DNA from: Lachnospiraceae bacterium
Lineage (GTDB): Bacteria > Bacillota > Clostridia > Lachnospirales > Lachnospiraceae
DNA: 64,000 bases
Reading direction: 5' to 3'
NCBI GenBank assembly: GCA_015057085.1
Contig: SVFB01000100.1
Location: 1-64,000, forward strand
The notes below the pieces were generated by a model. It was not told where the DNA came from and did no database searches. It was given only the letters and a program-made list of their open reading frames with translations. Shown in pieces: positions 1 through 7,627 of this stretch. The translations under genes were made by a program, and so were the position numbers. Position 1 is the first letter of the stretch, and every line of letters starts with the position of its first letter.

Positions 1-50
1 ACTAGTTTTGCTTTGAATTCTGGTGAAAATGTTCTTCTTGTACGAGGCAT
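1..50 (-). CDS. IS3-family transposase OrfA, N-terminal fragment cut by the window edge
   Basis: Reading leftwards from the ATG at 50 gives MPRTRRTFSPEFKAKL before the sequence runs out. The RRTFSPEFKAKLV pattern is the classic start of the helix-turn-helix OrfA protein of IS3-family elements, which binds the terminal repeats and is fused by frameshifting to the DDE OrfB. A ribosome-binding site (GAAAGGA) lies about 8 bases before the ATG. Only about 16 codons are visible, so the subgroup and integrity of the element cannot be judged. The rest, including OrfB, should lie just outside the window. Confidence 0.72.
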   Translation of the reverse strand, partial: MPRTRRTFSPEFKAKL

Positions 51-101
51 AATAATGATTCCTTTCTTTGATAAATAGAGTGTATCAGATTCATTATTAA
101 A

Positions 102-120
102 TGTCTCAAAAAGTGTCTTA
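102..120 (-). repeat. Probable terminal inverted repeat of the IS3-family element
   Basis: Read on the minus strand, TAAGACACTTTTTGAGACA lies about 52-70 bases upstream of the OrfA start, which is the usual place for the left end of an IS3 element. The pattern resembles IS3-type ends in general form (short GACA-containing ends around a T-run). The partner repeat is outside the window, so the exact boundary and any 3-4 bp target duplication cannot be confirmed. Confidence 0.45.
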
Positions 121-132
121 AATTACGCTACC

Positions 133-138
133 ATTATA
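133..138 (-). promoter_or_regulatory. TATAAT -10 element just outside the IS end, pointing into it
   Basis: On the minus strand a perfect TATAAT sits 13-18 bases outside the putative IS boundary and about 80 bases before the OrfA ATG. No good -35 is visible. It may be a host -10 element exploited by the insertion, or chance in AT-rich DNA. Confidence 0.25.
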
Positions 139-152
139 GTATTTCTATTTTA

Positions 153-1202
153 TTATTCTTTTCGTAAATGAACATATTTTGCAGCCAGGCGACGCCTATC
201 ATCTTCAATCGCAGCATAATGCTTGCGCGTCGTATTAACATCCTTATGGCCTAAAACATCCGCAACCAGATAAATATCGCCTGTCTCACGATATAAAGAA
301 GTTCCATACGTACTTCTTAATTTATGAGGTGTAATATTTTTTAAGTTAGTAACAAGCTTTGAATATTTCTTTACAAGATTTTCTACAGCGCGAACACTAA
401 TTCGTTTGTTTTGAAGAGAGAGGAAGAGAGCGTTAACAGAACCAGGTTCTGCAGTAATTCCTCTTCGTTCGATCAAATAATCTTCCAGTGCAGCTGCCAC
501 TTCATCCCCAAAATATAAAACAACTTCAGCACCACCTTTACGATGCACCTTTACAGCATTATTTTTAAAATCCAAATCATCTAAATCAATTCCAACACAT
601 TCAGACACACGCATACCGGTACCTAGCAAAAGCGTTAAAAGGGCTAAATCACGCGTTTTCGTCTTTTCATGATACATTTGTTGTCTATCCGTCAAATGTT
701 CCCCAGATTCAACTGTATCAAGCAATTCAGCCACTTCATCCGGATCGAGTCTCACAATCGCTTTATCATGGATTTTGGGCATATCCACTTTAACAGCAGG
801 ATTGGTATCAATCAATTCATTTTTAAAGAAATAATTATAAAAAGTACGAAGAGAAGCAAGCTTTCGTTTTAAGCCTCGTTCATCATTGGTATGAGCAACT
901 CCATCCTTTTCATATACCTTTAAATAAAACAAATATTCTTCAATATCCAAAGGCGTAATTTGATCCAATACAGATAAAGGAATCTCATTAATCGCCATTT
1001 TCTTGCATAAAGGATTTGTCTCATGTAAATAATCAAAGAAACAGGCCAAATCATATGCATATGCAATGCGTGTACGAGAAGATGTATTAGCCTCAATTCC
1101 AATAAAAAACTGTCTGCAATAGGATGGAAGAGAGTTGATTAATTTTCTCAAACGCAATTCATTATTTGTATTTACACTTTCAAAATATGCTTTTTCTTTC
1201 AT
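153..1202 (-). CDS. Tyrosine recombinase, XerC/XerD-like
   Basis: A site-specific recombinase of the phage-integrase superfamily that breaks and rejoins DNA through a 3'-phosphotyrosine. The N-terminal SAM-like core-binding domain spans about residues 20-135 and the catalytic domain 150-345. All catalytic residues are visible: R198 in GMRVSE, K222 in RKGGAE, H293 and R296 in HKLRSTYGT, H319 in LGHKD and nucleophile Y329 in RKHYA. At 349 residues it is longer than classical XerC/D (about 300). No phage, excisionase or att-like repeat is nearby, so a housekeeping Xer-like role is more likely than a prophage integrase. A TATAAT (1239-1244, minus) and an AAAAGG ribosome-binding site precede it. 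The dif target is not seen here. Confidence 0.88.
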   Translation of the reverse strand: MKEKAYFESVNTNNELRLRKLINSLPSYCRQFFIGIEANTSSRTRIAYAYDLACFFDYLHETNPLCKKMAINEIPLSVLDQITPLDIEEYLFYLKVYEKDGVAHTNDERGLKRKLASLRTFYNYFFKNELIDTNPAVKVDMPKIHDKAIVRLDPDEVAELLDTVESGEHLTDRQQMYHEKTKTRDLALLTLLLGTGMRVSECVGIDLDDLDFKNNAVKVHRKGGAEVVLYFGDEVAAALEDYLIERRGITAEPGSVNALFLSLQNKRISVRAVENLVKKYSKLVTNLKNITPHKLRSTYGTSLYRETGDIYLVADVLGHKDVNTTRKHYAAIEDDRRRLAAKYVHLRKE

Positions 1203-1292
1203 CGATATTTTTCAACCTTTTGTATTTAATCTATTTGTATTATACTATATTTTGATTAAGAGTGAAATTTAAAATTCAAAGTGAGGACCATT

Positions 1293-1760
1293 ATGAAATT
1301 TATCATTCAAAGAGTACTTGATGCATCTTGCAAAGTAAACGGTGAAATCGTAGGCGAAATCAAAAATAATGGATTTTGTGTATTTATCGGAGTAACTGAT
1401 ACCGATACAAAGGAAATTGCTGATAAAATGATCCGTAAAATGATCGGTTTACGCATTTTTGCAGACGAAAATGACAAAACAAATCTTTCGTTAAATGATG
1501 TTAACGGAGAGCTTTTATTAATTTCGCAATTTACCTTATATGCAAATTGTAAAAAAGGCTTTCGTCCATCCTTTGATCAGGCTGGAAATCCCAAATTAGC
1601 AAATGAACTTTACGAATATATCATTGATAAATGTCGAAAAGAAATTCCTGTGGTACAAACCGGACGTTTTGGCGAACATATGGAAATTGCCATGCGTAAC
1701 AACGGACCATTTACAATTATTCTGGATTCCGATCAATTAATTGCACCAAAGAATAATTAA
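1293..1760 (+). CDS. dtd: D-aminoacyl-tRNA deacylase
   Basis: Hydrolyses the ester bond of D-aminoacyl-tRNAs, and glycyl-tRNA(Ala), to proofread chirality in translation. The two DTD signatures are present: SQFTLYANC (canonical SQFTLxA) and the Gly-cisPro motif in NNGPFTI (canonical NDGPVT). The ATG at 1293 is chosen over a GTG at 1281 because GTGAGGA at 1281-1287 is the ribosome-binding site. The resulting 155 residues fit the family (about 145-150). It is divergent from the recombinase and convergent with the kinase-like gene. In many Firmicutes dtd follows relA; here it appears monocistronic. Confidence 0.93.
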   Translation: MKFIIQRVLDASCKVNGEIVGEIKNNGFCVFIGVTDTDTKEIADKMIRKMIGLRIFADENDKTNLSLNDVNGELLLISQFTLYANCKKGFRPSFDQAGNPKLANELYEYIIDKCRKEIPVVQTGRFGEHMEIAMRNNGPFTIILDSDQLIAPKNN

Positions 1761-2012
1761 TACATTCAAGTGAAGAGGATTCAAAATCCTTGTATCTGGT
1801 TCAATGTATTTATTCGCAAAACACAAGTTTAACGAATAGTTTTACCTCTTTTTAAGGGATTATCCAGCATATTTCATATATTGCGGATAATCCCTTCATA
1901 CAGATTATTTAATAACTAAATAATCCTTCATTCATTCATTCATTCATTCATTTTTTCAACAATAAACAATAATAAACATCATTAAATAATTCCATTAATT
2001 TAGTTCATTAAT
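1761..2012. other. Convergent intergenic region with three hairpins and a (TTCA)6 tract
   Basis: No coding region is apparent. Visible structures are a short hairpin AGGATT-CAA-AATCCT near 1776-1790, TATTCG...CGAATA around 1809-1838, and a perfect 12-bp stem AAGGGATTATCC (1854-1865) / GGATAATCCCTT (1885-1896). The last has no U-run on either strand, so it is at best a weak terminator. A (TTCA)6 microsatellite lies at 1927-1950. A 13-bp direct duplication containing TTAGTTCATTAAT overlaps the 3' end of the kinase-like gene. Confidence 0.6.
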
Positions 2013-2636
2013 TTAGTTCATTAATTTCGTTGCATCAATAATCAGATCAACACTTTTTTCCAAAGAGATTTTGCTGGTATTGAAACACAAATCATAATGA
2101 CGTGCATCTCCCCATTTTTTGCTGGTGTAGTAATTATAATAGCTTGCACGTTGTTTATCTTGTTTCTGGCACATTTCTTTAGCCTTTTTCTCTGTGATAT
2201 TCAATCGTGTGCTTACATTCTTCACACGATCCTCCATATCAGCGTGAATAAAAATATTAATCACATTATCGCGTTCTGCAAGCGCATAATCAGCGCAGCG
2301 ACCAACAATAACGCAAGATCCTTGTTCCTCAGCAATTTTCTTAATTGCATCAAACTGCGCCAAAAATATTCTCTGATTAATTGGCATATCCAAAAAAGGT
2401 GCTGATGAATAACTTCCGCCTGAATATGTATCCATTACAAGGGAATACAAAAAGCTTGAAGTTGGTTTTTCATCGTGATTTTCGAGAATTTCCTCACAAA
2501 ATCCGGAATCTTTCGCAGCTTTTTGGAGTAATTCCTTATCATAAAACGGAATTCCCAAACGATCTGCAAGAATACGACCAACTTGTTTCCCGCCGCTTCC
2601 AAATTCTCGACCAATAGTATAAATATAGCCTGACAT
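2013..2636 (-). CDS. Cytidylate kinase-like family protein
   Basis: A P-loop protein of the cytidylate-kinase-like family (Pfam Cytidylate_kin2). The N-terminus carries YTIGREFGSGGKQVGRILADRLG, a kinase-type P-loop with the G-S-G-G-K core, followed by FYDKELL. The C-terminal part is helical. True Cmk has NMP-binding signatures that I do not see, so substrate and physiological role are unknown. The start at 2636 follows AGGAGGT by 7 bases; an upstream in-frame GTG overlaps that ribosome-binding site and is rejected. The 207 residues match the family. It stands alone between dtd (convergent) and rluD. Confidence 0.82.
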   Translation of the reverse strand: MSGYIYTIGREFGSGGKQVGRILADRLGIPFYDKELLQKAAKDSGFCEEILENHDEKPTSSFLYSLVMDTYSGGSYSSAPFLDMPINQRIFLAQFDAIKKIAEEQGSCVIVGRCADYALAERDNVINIFIHADMEDRVKNVSTRLNITEKKAKEMCQKQDKQRASYYNYYTSKKWGDARHYDLCFNTSKISLEKSVDLIIDATKLMN

Positions 2637-2734
2637 GATTAGCACCTCCTAACAATTTGTTAAATAAATCACAAATTATTATTTCTTTTCTTTTCCTTAT
2701 TATACCAAATTCGTAATTTAATTACACGAAATTT

Positions 2735-3667
2735 TTAGCTCATCGCCTCCAATTTCTGCAACAACGAAACGAAATATTCCGGCAAAGGCGCAGATACTTC
2801 AATATATTCGCCTGTAGAAGGATGAATAAAGCCAATTGTCTTTGCATGCAATGTCTGCCCCTGTAAATGTTTAAATTGCCCATACACTCCTTTTCCGGAG
2901 CCGTATACGTCATCTCCTAGAAGCGGATGTCCAATGGAAGCCATATGTACACGGATTTGGTGCGTACGACCGGTTTCTAAGCGAAATCTCACATAGGAAT
3001 AGTTTCCGAAATTTTGAATCACTTCATAATGCGTGATGGCGTCTTTCCCGTTTTTATCTACAATTGCCATCTTCTTTCGATCCTTTGGATTACGTCCTAT
3101 AGGAGCATGGATGACACCCGTTTGTTCTTTCGGACATCCAATTACAATGCCTTCATAAATTCGATTAACACTATGAACTTTTATTTGGTCTGCAATTTTG
3201 ATATGTGAATTGTCATTTTTGCAAACAATCAATGAACCTGTGGTATTCATATCTATTCTGTGAACGATACCTGGGCGGATTTCTCCGTTAATTCCGCTTA
3301 ACGAATCCTTACAATGATACATAATTGCATTTACCAGGGTACCGGAATAATGACCAATGGAAGGATGAACCACCATACCCTTTGGCTTATTTACCACAAG
3401 TAAATCCTCATCTTCATAAAGAATATCAAGTGGAATATTTTCCGGTTTAATATTCGTTTCTTCGGAGTCAGGGAAAATAATTGTGATAACATCATCCGCT
3501 TTCACCTGATAATTTGCTTTAATGCTTTGTTCATTTACAAGCACCTGGTCTGATTTAATTAACTTTTGAAAATAGGAACGGGATTTATCAGGATATAATA
3601 ATGAAATATATTTATCAATCCTTTGGTTTTCCTGCTCCGGAAGTACTTCGAAAACTTCTTTATTCAT
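2735..3667 (-). CDS. RluD-type 23S rRNA pseudouridine synthase (RluA family)
   Basis: Converts uridines in large-subunit rRNA (or tRNA) to pseudouridine. An N-terminal S4 RNA-binding domain (QRIDKYISLLYPDKSRSYFQKLI) is followed by the catalytic domain with HRIDMNTTG. This matches the family signature HRLDxxTSG and keeps the catalytic Asp, though TSG has become TTG. RTHQIRVHM and GDDVYG are further family motifs. It lies directly downstream of lspA, a very common Firmicute pair. Start choice is uncertain: ATG 3667 has AAAAAGG at about 10 bases, while an upstream ATG at 3691 lies 4 bases after the lspA stop with a poor ribosome-binding site. The exact rRNA target cannot be read from sequence. 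Confidence 0.9.
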   Translation of the reverse strand: MNKEVFEVLPEQENQRIDKYISLLYPDKSRSYFQKLIKSDQVLVNEQSIKANYQVKADDVITIIFPDSEETNIKPENIPLDILYEDEDLLVVNKPKGMVVHPSIGHYSGTLVNAIMYHCKDSLSGINGEIRPGIVHRIDMNTTGSLIVCKNDNSHIKIADQIKVHSVNRIYEGIVIGCPKEQTGVIHAPIGRNPKDRKKMAIVDKNGKDAITHYEVIQNFGNYSYVRFRLETGRTHQIRVHMASIGHPLLGDDVYGSGKGVYGQFKHLQGQTLHAKTIGFIHPSTGEYIEVSAPLPEYFVSLLQKLEAMS

Positions 3668-3697
3668 AAACAATATGCCTTTTTCACTCATTTAGAA

Positions 3698-4249
3698 TCA
3701 GACTTCTTTGAAATCTGCTTCTTTATAATAAAATAACAATAAAAGCACAAAAGATATTGCTGCACAAGTTACATAAATATCTGCCACATTAAAGATTGGG
3801 AAGTTGATTAATCTAAAATAGAAAAAGTCGATTACATAATTGTGCCAAATTCGATCAATACAATTACCGATTGCTCCTGCGAAAAAGAATTCAATTGTTA
3901 AATTCATCCAAATAAATTTCTTCCCGCTAGGTAATTTACGATATAAAAAAAATAAAAATACAAGTACTGCAATTGTTAATACCACAAAAAATACCATCTT
4001 GGCTCTTAAAAAAGTCTGCGGATTTTCAAATGCTTTGATAAGAAAAATGCGATGAATCAGTGTAATCGGATCAAGAGAGAATGCAGCACTTGTGTTTTCC
4101 AAATATCTCAATTCGAATACGTTTTTGATGATAGGGAAAGCATCGATTCCCTTTAAATATAAAGAAGCCAATATTTTAGTAATCTGATCCAAAAATATCA
4201 AGAAAACGACCAGAATTCCCGGTCTAATATAATCTTTTGCTTTTTTCAT
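3698..4249 (-). CDS. lspA: Prolipoprotein signal peptidase (signal peptidase II)
   Basis: A membrane aspartyl protease that cleaves signal peptides from diacylglyceryl-modified prolipoproteins. Four hydrophobic segments are evident (about residues 10-28, 90-112, 118-138, 153-175). Signatures include LDQITK near the N-terminus, ENTSAAFS (family NxGAAFS), GNCIDRI with one catalytic Asp, and FNVADIYV with the second. At 183 residues it is slightly longer than the family (about 160) because of an insertion in the first extracellular loop. It is co-oriented with rluD and separated from sepF by a strong terminator, so it starts its own unit. Confidence 0.93.
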   Translation of the reverse strand: MKKAKDYIRPGILVVFLIFLDQITKILASLYLKGIDAFPIIKNVFELRYLENTSAAFSLDPITLIHRIFLIKAFENPQTFLRAKMVFFVVLTIAVLVFLFFLYRKLPSGKKFIWMNLTIEFFFAGAIGNCIDRIWHNYVIDFFYFRLINFPIFNVADIYVTCAAISFVLLLLFYYKEADFKEV

Positions 4250-4280
4250 TTTATTTCTACTCCTATTCGTATCGCATTAT

Positions 4281-4314
4281 AAAAAAGAAGCATCAAAGAA
4301 GCTCTTTGATGCTT
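4281..4314 (-). terminator. Rho-independent terminator after sepF
   Basis: On the minus strand, the 11-bp perfect stem AAGCATCAAAG / CTTTGATGCTT (4288-4298 with 4304-4314) closes a 5-nt loop and is followed by a run of six U (A-run at 4281-4286). It ends the yggS-sepF transcript before lspA. Confidence 0.85.
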
Positions 4315-4326
4315 GATTTTATCATA

Positions 4327-4851
4327 TTACATATTCATGGTTCCAAGATCAAATCCATCGAACATTTCCTGAAGATCACCGCTGATATCAACATTAGACG
4401 GTGTAATAATAAATATATAATTGGAAACCTTCTGTAAATTACCGCTGATTGCAAAGCAAGAACCTGATGTAAAATCGATTATTCTCTGTGCAATCTCGAC
4501 ATTTAATCCTTCCATATTCAAAAATACGGTTCGGCCATTCAATAAAGTCTCGGTAATTTCACGTGCATCTTCAACAGAGGTCGGTCTTACCACAACAACT
4601 TCCATACCAAATGCTTGCTTGCGTGAGGATTTGCTAAATGCTGTGATATTAGGAGTTGTTTTAACAGGTGCTTTCTCCTTAATTGGCTCTTTTGCAAAGG
4701 AAGATTCCTTCATTGCTTTGCGAGAATGCTTCTTTTCCTCTTGGATTTCCTCTTCTAAATCATAATCGTCATTACCAAAAGTAAATTCATCATCTTCATC
4801 ATCATCTGTATTCAGATGCATGACATTCATAATTTTATCAATAAAGCTCAT
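4327..4851 (-). CDS. sepF: Cell division protein SepF
   Basis: SepF polymerises into rings that anchor and bundle FtsZ filaments at the septal membrane in Gram-positives. The N-terminal amphipathic membrane-targeting helix is MSFIDKIMNVM, followed by an acidic low-complexity linker (residues 14-45). The SepF domain (about 85-170) contains VVVVRPTSVEDAREI and LLNGRTVFLNMEGLN. A GGGG-type ribosome-binding site precedes the ATG. It lies 17 bases downstream of yggS, the classic yggS-sepF pair, but ylmG, ylmH and divIVA, which often follow in Firmicutes, are absent and a terminator follows directly. Confidence 0.94.
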   Translation of the reverse strand: MSFIDKIMNVMHLNTDDDEDDEFTFGNDDYDLEEEIQEEKKHSRKAMKESSFAKEPIKEKAPVKTTPNITAFSKSSRKQAFGMEVVVVRPTSVEDAREITETLLNGRTVFLNMEGLNVEIAQRIIDFTSGSCFAISGNLQKVSNYIFIITPSNVDISGDLQEMFDGFDLGTMNM

Positions 4852-4868
4852 CTTTCATTCCCCTTCAA

Positions 4869-5570
4869 TTAATGAATATTATAATTTCTTTCCCCAAATA
4901 TGCCGGTGCCCACACGAACCATCGTCGAACCTTCTTCGATTGCTACCATATAATCACCGGTCATACCCATAGATAAAATATCCATAGATACATTATGGAT
5001 GTTTTCGTTTTTTATGTCAACCGATAATTGCCATATTTGGTGGAAATATGCTCTATTTTCTTCAGAATCTTCAACATATGGTGCTATAGTCATAAGACCT
5101 TTGATTTGAACATGAGGAAGTTTTGCAATTTCCTTTACAAGTTCCATTGCCTGGGATCGATCAATTCCAAACTTTGTTTCTTCATTTGCGATATTGATTT
5201 CTACCAAAATCGGTACAATAACATCTGCTTTTTGAGCCTGCTTTTCGATTTCCTTCGCCAAATGAAGGGAATCAACGGAATGAATCAGCTCGCATTTTCC
5301 TACAATATATTTCACTTTATTAGTCTGGAGATGACCAATCATATGCCATTTGATATCAGACGGAAGCTGTTCCATCTTTTCGCACATCTCCTGTACTTTG
5401 TTTTCTCCAAAATCACGGGAACCTGCTTCATAAACTTCATTCAGCATTTCCACAGGCTTTGTTTTGCTGACAGCGATTAAGGTTACTTCTTTTGGGTCTC
5501 TTCCACTCTTCTCGCAAGCCTTTTTAATATTTTCCAAAACAATTTCGTAATTCTCTTTTAATAAAGACAT
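4869..5570 (-). CDS. yggS: PLP homeostasis protein, YggS family
   Basis: A single-domain alanine-racemase-fold protein that binds pyridoxal 5'-phosphate and buffers free PLP; no catalytic reaction is established for the family. The PLP lysine is in VSKTKP, and the downstream motifs FGENKVQE, WHMIGHLQTNKVK and the C-terminal LSMGMTGDYMVAIEEGSTMVR are typical. The 233-residue length fits the family. AAAGGA lies 8 bases before the ATG. It is co-transcribed with sepF and close behind the HlyD-like gene. Confidence 0.93.
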   Translation of the reverse strand: MSLLKENYEIVLENIKKACEKSGRDPKEVTLIAVSKTKPVEMLNEVYEAGSRDFGENKVQEMCEKMEQLPSDIKWHMIGHLQTNKVKYIVGKCELIHSVDSLHLAKEIEKQAQKADVIVPILVEINIANEETKFGIDRSQAMELVKEIAKLPHVQIKGLMTIAPYVEDSEENRAYFHQIWQLSVDIKNENIHNVSMDILSMGMTGDYMVAIEEGSTMVRVGTGIFGERNYNIH

Positions 5571-5628
5571 GATAAATCCTTTCTTTTCCTTTTTAGCCGT
5601 TTTCTTTATCCATTTTCTTTATCATCAA

Positions 5629-7032
5629 TTATTTAATAATCAATTCATTTTCGATCAAAGATGAAGCATCTAAAGCAATATGGTCATAAAGAGCAATTCC
5701 ATAAGCAGTTTTTTGCTCCACAATGGCATATTCTTCATTTTGATAAATGATATTGATTTGTTTAAAAATTGCATAACCCTTATTGATATTATAAACGCCG
5801 GTCAAGGTTCCAATCTCTGAACCGATTTCATAAACCTTCGATGAGTCGCCCGGCATCATAATCATATCGCCCTTTGAAACATCTTCAGAGTCTATATAAT
5901 AATATGTTTCATCCTCTGATTCATAATAAATTGTAGGTGCAACAAATTCATAACTGTCCGAATCATCATTGGCATAATTAACCAAAATTCCCAGACTATC
6001 GGAATCTCCACCCTGTGCAAAATAGGAAACCGGAACTGTGTAGAAATCTTTCGTCGTAATAGAAGAATTTGGTATTTTTAATCCGGATTCTTCGTTTATA
6101 ACAAGTTCTATATCAATAAACCGCTCTCCCGCATAACGAATCATTGCTTTTTTTAATTTGATATCCATAATATAATGACCGTTTTTCTTATTGACGGTAT
6201 AAGAAGCAGTCGTAGAATAATCATCTTCGCAAAAACGAATTTTTACATTGCTGGTATCAGACAAAAGCTCTACCACATCAGAAGATACTTCAATAAAAAT
6301 ATGCCATTCTTCGTCATTTACCAATTTGTAAATTGGACTATCCTTTTTTACTTGCGATTGCGTAATCAGATTCGTCTTTGTATAAGAATTACCGGACAAA
6401 TCATCTACTGTAATATCTGAATTAAATTGATAAGATTCATATCCATCAACATAATATAATACAACTCCGGGGGTCTTTGAATAGCCTTTGTAAAATGTTG
6501 CATTTTTTGTAGCAGCCTCGATTTCCTCGGTCATCTGAGAAAGCATTGTATTATTCACAGCTTGAATCACATCTGAATTCAAATCGTCTTTATAAATCAA
6601 TACATCATTAAAATTAAGAGACGAATAGCCGGTCATAAAGCTGGATATGGAAGTGGATAATTCGTTTAACACATCTCCGGAAAGGCCATTCTCCATCCCT
6701 TCCTGGGATTTCATTGCATTATAAATATTTCCGTCGGAATCAATTGTATAAATCATATCTAAGACTGATATTTTGCTGCCATTGGATACATAATAATTAA
6801 TATAACCATCGCGATCGGCATAAATTACAGTCTCATCTCGTACAGCCAAACCCTGATAAATATTATTTGAGGCAATGCTTCCTTGAACGACCTCATATTC
6901 AGCCACATCTTTATGGGTAAAAAAAGTGAATATATTAAATACCACATAGATGATGATAATAAAAAACAATATGAACCCTAAATTTAAAGAAAAAGGTTTT
7001 TTGTATTTAATTACATTTGAATTCTTGCCCAA
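5629..7032 (-). CDS. HlyD-like membrane-anchored protein of the yggS-sepF locus
   Basis: One transmembrane helix (about residues 20-40, FILFFIIIIYVVFNIFTFF) follows a short basic cytoplasmic tail (KYKKP). The outside part begins with the biotinyl-lipoyl-like strand pattern of HlyD adaptors (EYEVVQGSIASNNIYQGLAVRDETVIYADRDG...ISVLDMIYTI) and ends in a beta-rich domain resembling the matching half (IFKQINIIYQNEEYAIVEQ). No partner ABC transporter or outer-membrane channel is present, and a Gram-positive has no periplasm, so efflux is doubtful. The link with sepF suggests an envelope or division role (inference). TTG 7032 is preferred over TTG 7044 because TGAGGT is correctly spaced before it. 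There is almost no room for its own promoter behind the 7044-7073 hairpin. Confidence 0.65.
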   Translation of the reverse strand: MGKNSNVIKYKKPFSLNLGFILFFIIIIYVVFNIFTFFTHKDVAEYEVVQGSIASNNIYQGLAVRDETVIYADRDGYINYYVSNGSKISVLDMIYTIDSDGNIYNAMKSQEGMENGLSGDVLNELSTSISSFMTGYSSLNFNDVLIYKDDLNSDVIQAVNNTMLSQMTEEIEAATKNATFYKGYSKTPGVVLYYVDGYESYQFNSDITVDDLSGNSYTKTNLITQSQVKKDSPIYKLVNDEEWHIFIEVSSDVVELLSDTSNVKIRFCEDDYSTTASYTVNKKNGHYIMDIKLKKAMIRYAGERFIDIELVINEESGLKIPNSSITTKDFYTVPVSYFAQGGDSDSLGILVNYANDDSDSYEFVAPTIYYESEDETYYYIDSEDVSKGDMIMMPGDSSKVYEIGSEIGTLTGVYNINKGYAIFKQINIIYQNEEYAIVEQKTAYGIALYDHIALDASSLIENELIIK

Positions 7033-7042
7033 GGGATACCTC

Positions 7043-7073
7043 AAAAATTAAGGGACACCATTTCTGGCGTCCC
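7043..7073 (-). terminator. Hairpin after the small P-loop gene (terminator or attenuator)
   Basis: On the minus strand GGGACGCCA and TGGTGTCCC (7065-7073 with 7052-7060, one G-U pair) form a 9-bp stem with a GAAA tetraloop, followed by TTAATTTTT. Because the HlyD-like gene starts only about 20 bases on, partial readthrough or processing is likely rather than complete termination. Confidence 0.65.
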
Positions 7074-7110
7074 GTATCTTTCATTAAATTTTATTCACGT
7101 TTCGTGCATT

Positions 7111-7533
7111 CTAAAGAGAAATAATCACTTTTGCCTTTGCACATTCCGGTAAATCTGCTTCGTTTTTTGAAATGCATAAAACAAACTTCACTTTGAATTT
7201 CTCGCTAATTACATCTAATTTTTCAATGGCTTTTGTAATTTCCTCAGAAGTGCTAATGGAAGCCGTCGTCAAAAAGCTATCTAAATACATTTCTTCTAAA
7301 TCATTATCTTGTGAGACAATACCTGAAATAAATCCTACAAATTCATCTGCATTAGAAATCGGATAATCTGTTACATTAATCAAACGAATTTTGTTATTCA
7401 ATTCATACATATGCTTCTGACTTTTATCAAGGAAAACGATATTTCCAATTGCAGAGGCTACTGCATTGTTTACCTTGTTCAGAAGTTCTTTTGTCTTACC
7501 CTTGCCTTTTTCACCACATATTATTTCGATCAT
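7111..7533 (-). CDS. Small P-loop protein of unknown function
   Basis: I do not recognise a characterised family. The N-terminus MIEIICGEKGKGKTKELL holds a clear Walker A motif (G7-EKGKGK-T14). IVFLDKS and VKFVLCIS give the hydrophobic strands of a small NTPase core. No Walker B aspartate pair is obvious. At 140 residues it is a minimal ATPase with no membrane segment. It has its own promoter (TTGAAC-17-TATAAT) and ends at a GC hairpin just before the HlyD-like gene. It may work with the yggS-sepF-HlyD locus downstream, but only position supports this. Confidence 0.75.
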   Translation of the reverse strand: MIEIICGEKGKGKTKELLNKVNNAVASAIGNIVFLDKSQKHMYELNNKIRLINVTDYPISNADEFVGFISGIVSQDNDLEEMYLDSFLTTASISTSEEITKAIEKLDVISEKFKVKFVLCISKNEADLPECAKAKVIISL

Positions 7534-7593
7534 AATATTGTCCTCCCCAAATTGATAAGAAAAATGTACAAAACTTATTATTAAGTTATCTAA

Positions 7594-7622
7594 ATTATAG
7601 TATAGTTACTATAAAAGTTCAA
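7594..7622 (-). promoter_or_regulatory. Sigma-A-type promoter of the small P-loop gene, with a palindrome in its spacer
   Basis: On the minus strand, TTGAAC (7617-7622), a 17-bp spacer and a perfect TATAAT (7594-7599) lie about 60 bases upstream of the ATG at 7533. The spacer contains the palindrome TATAG-TTA-CTATA (7601-7613), placed where a repressor could block polymerase. No cognate regulator is identifiable. Confidence 0.6.
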
Positions 7623-7627
7623 TTGAT

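Noticed and set aside
153-1202. Prophage or integrative element integrase
   Set aside because: No excisionase, replication, capsid or conjugation gene, no tRNA target and no flanking att repeat are seen; neighbours are core genes.
1927-1950. CRISPR-like repeat array
   Set aside because: It is a simple (TTCA)6 microsatellite with no spacers, and no cas genes are in the window.
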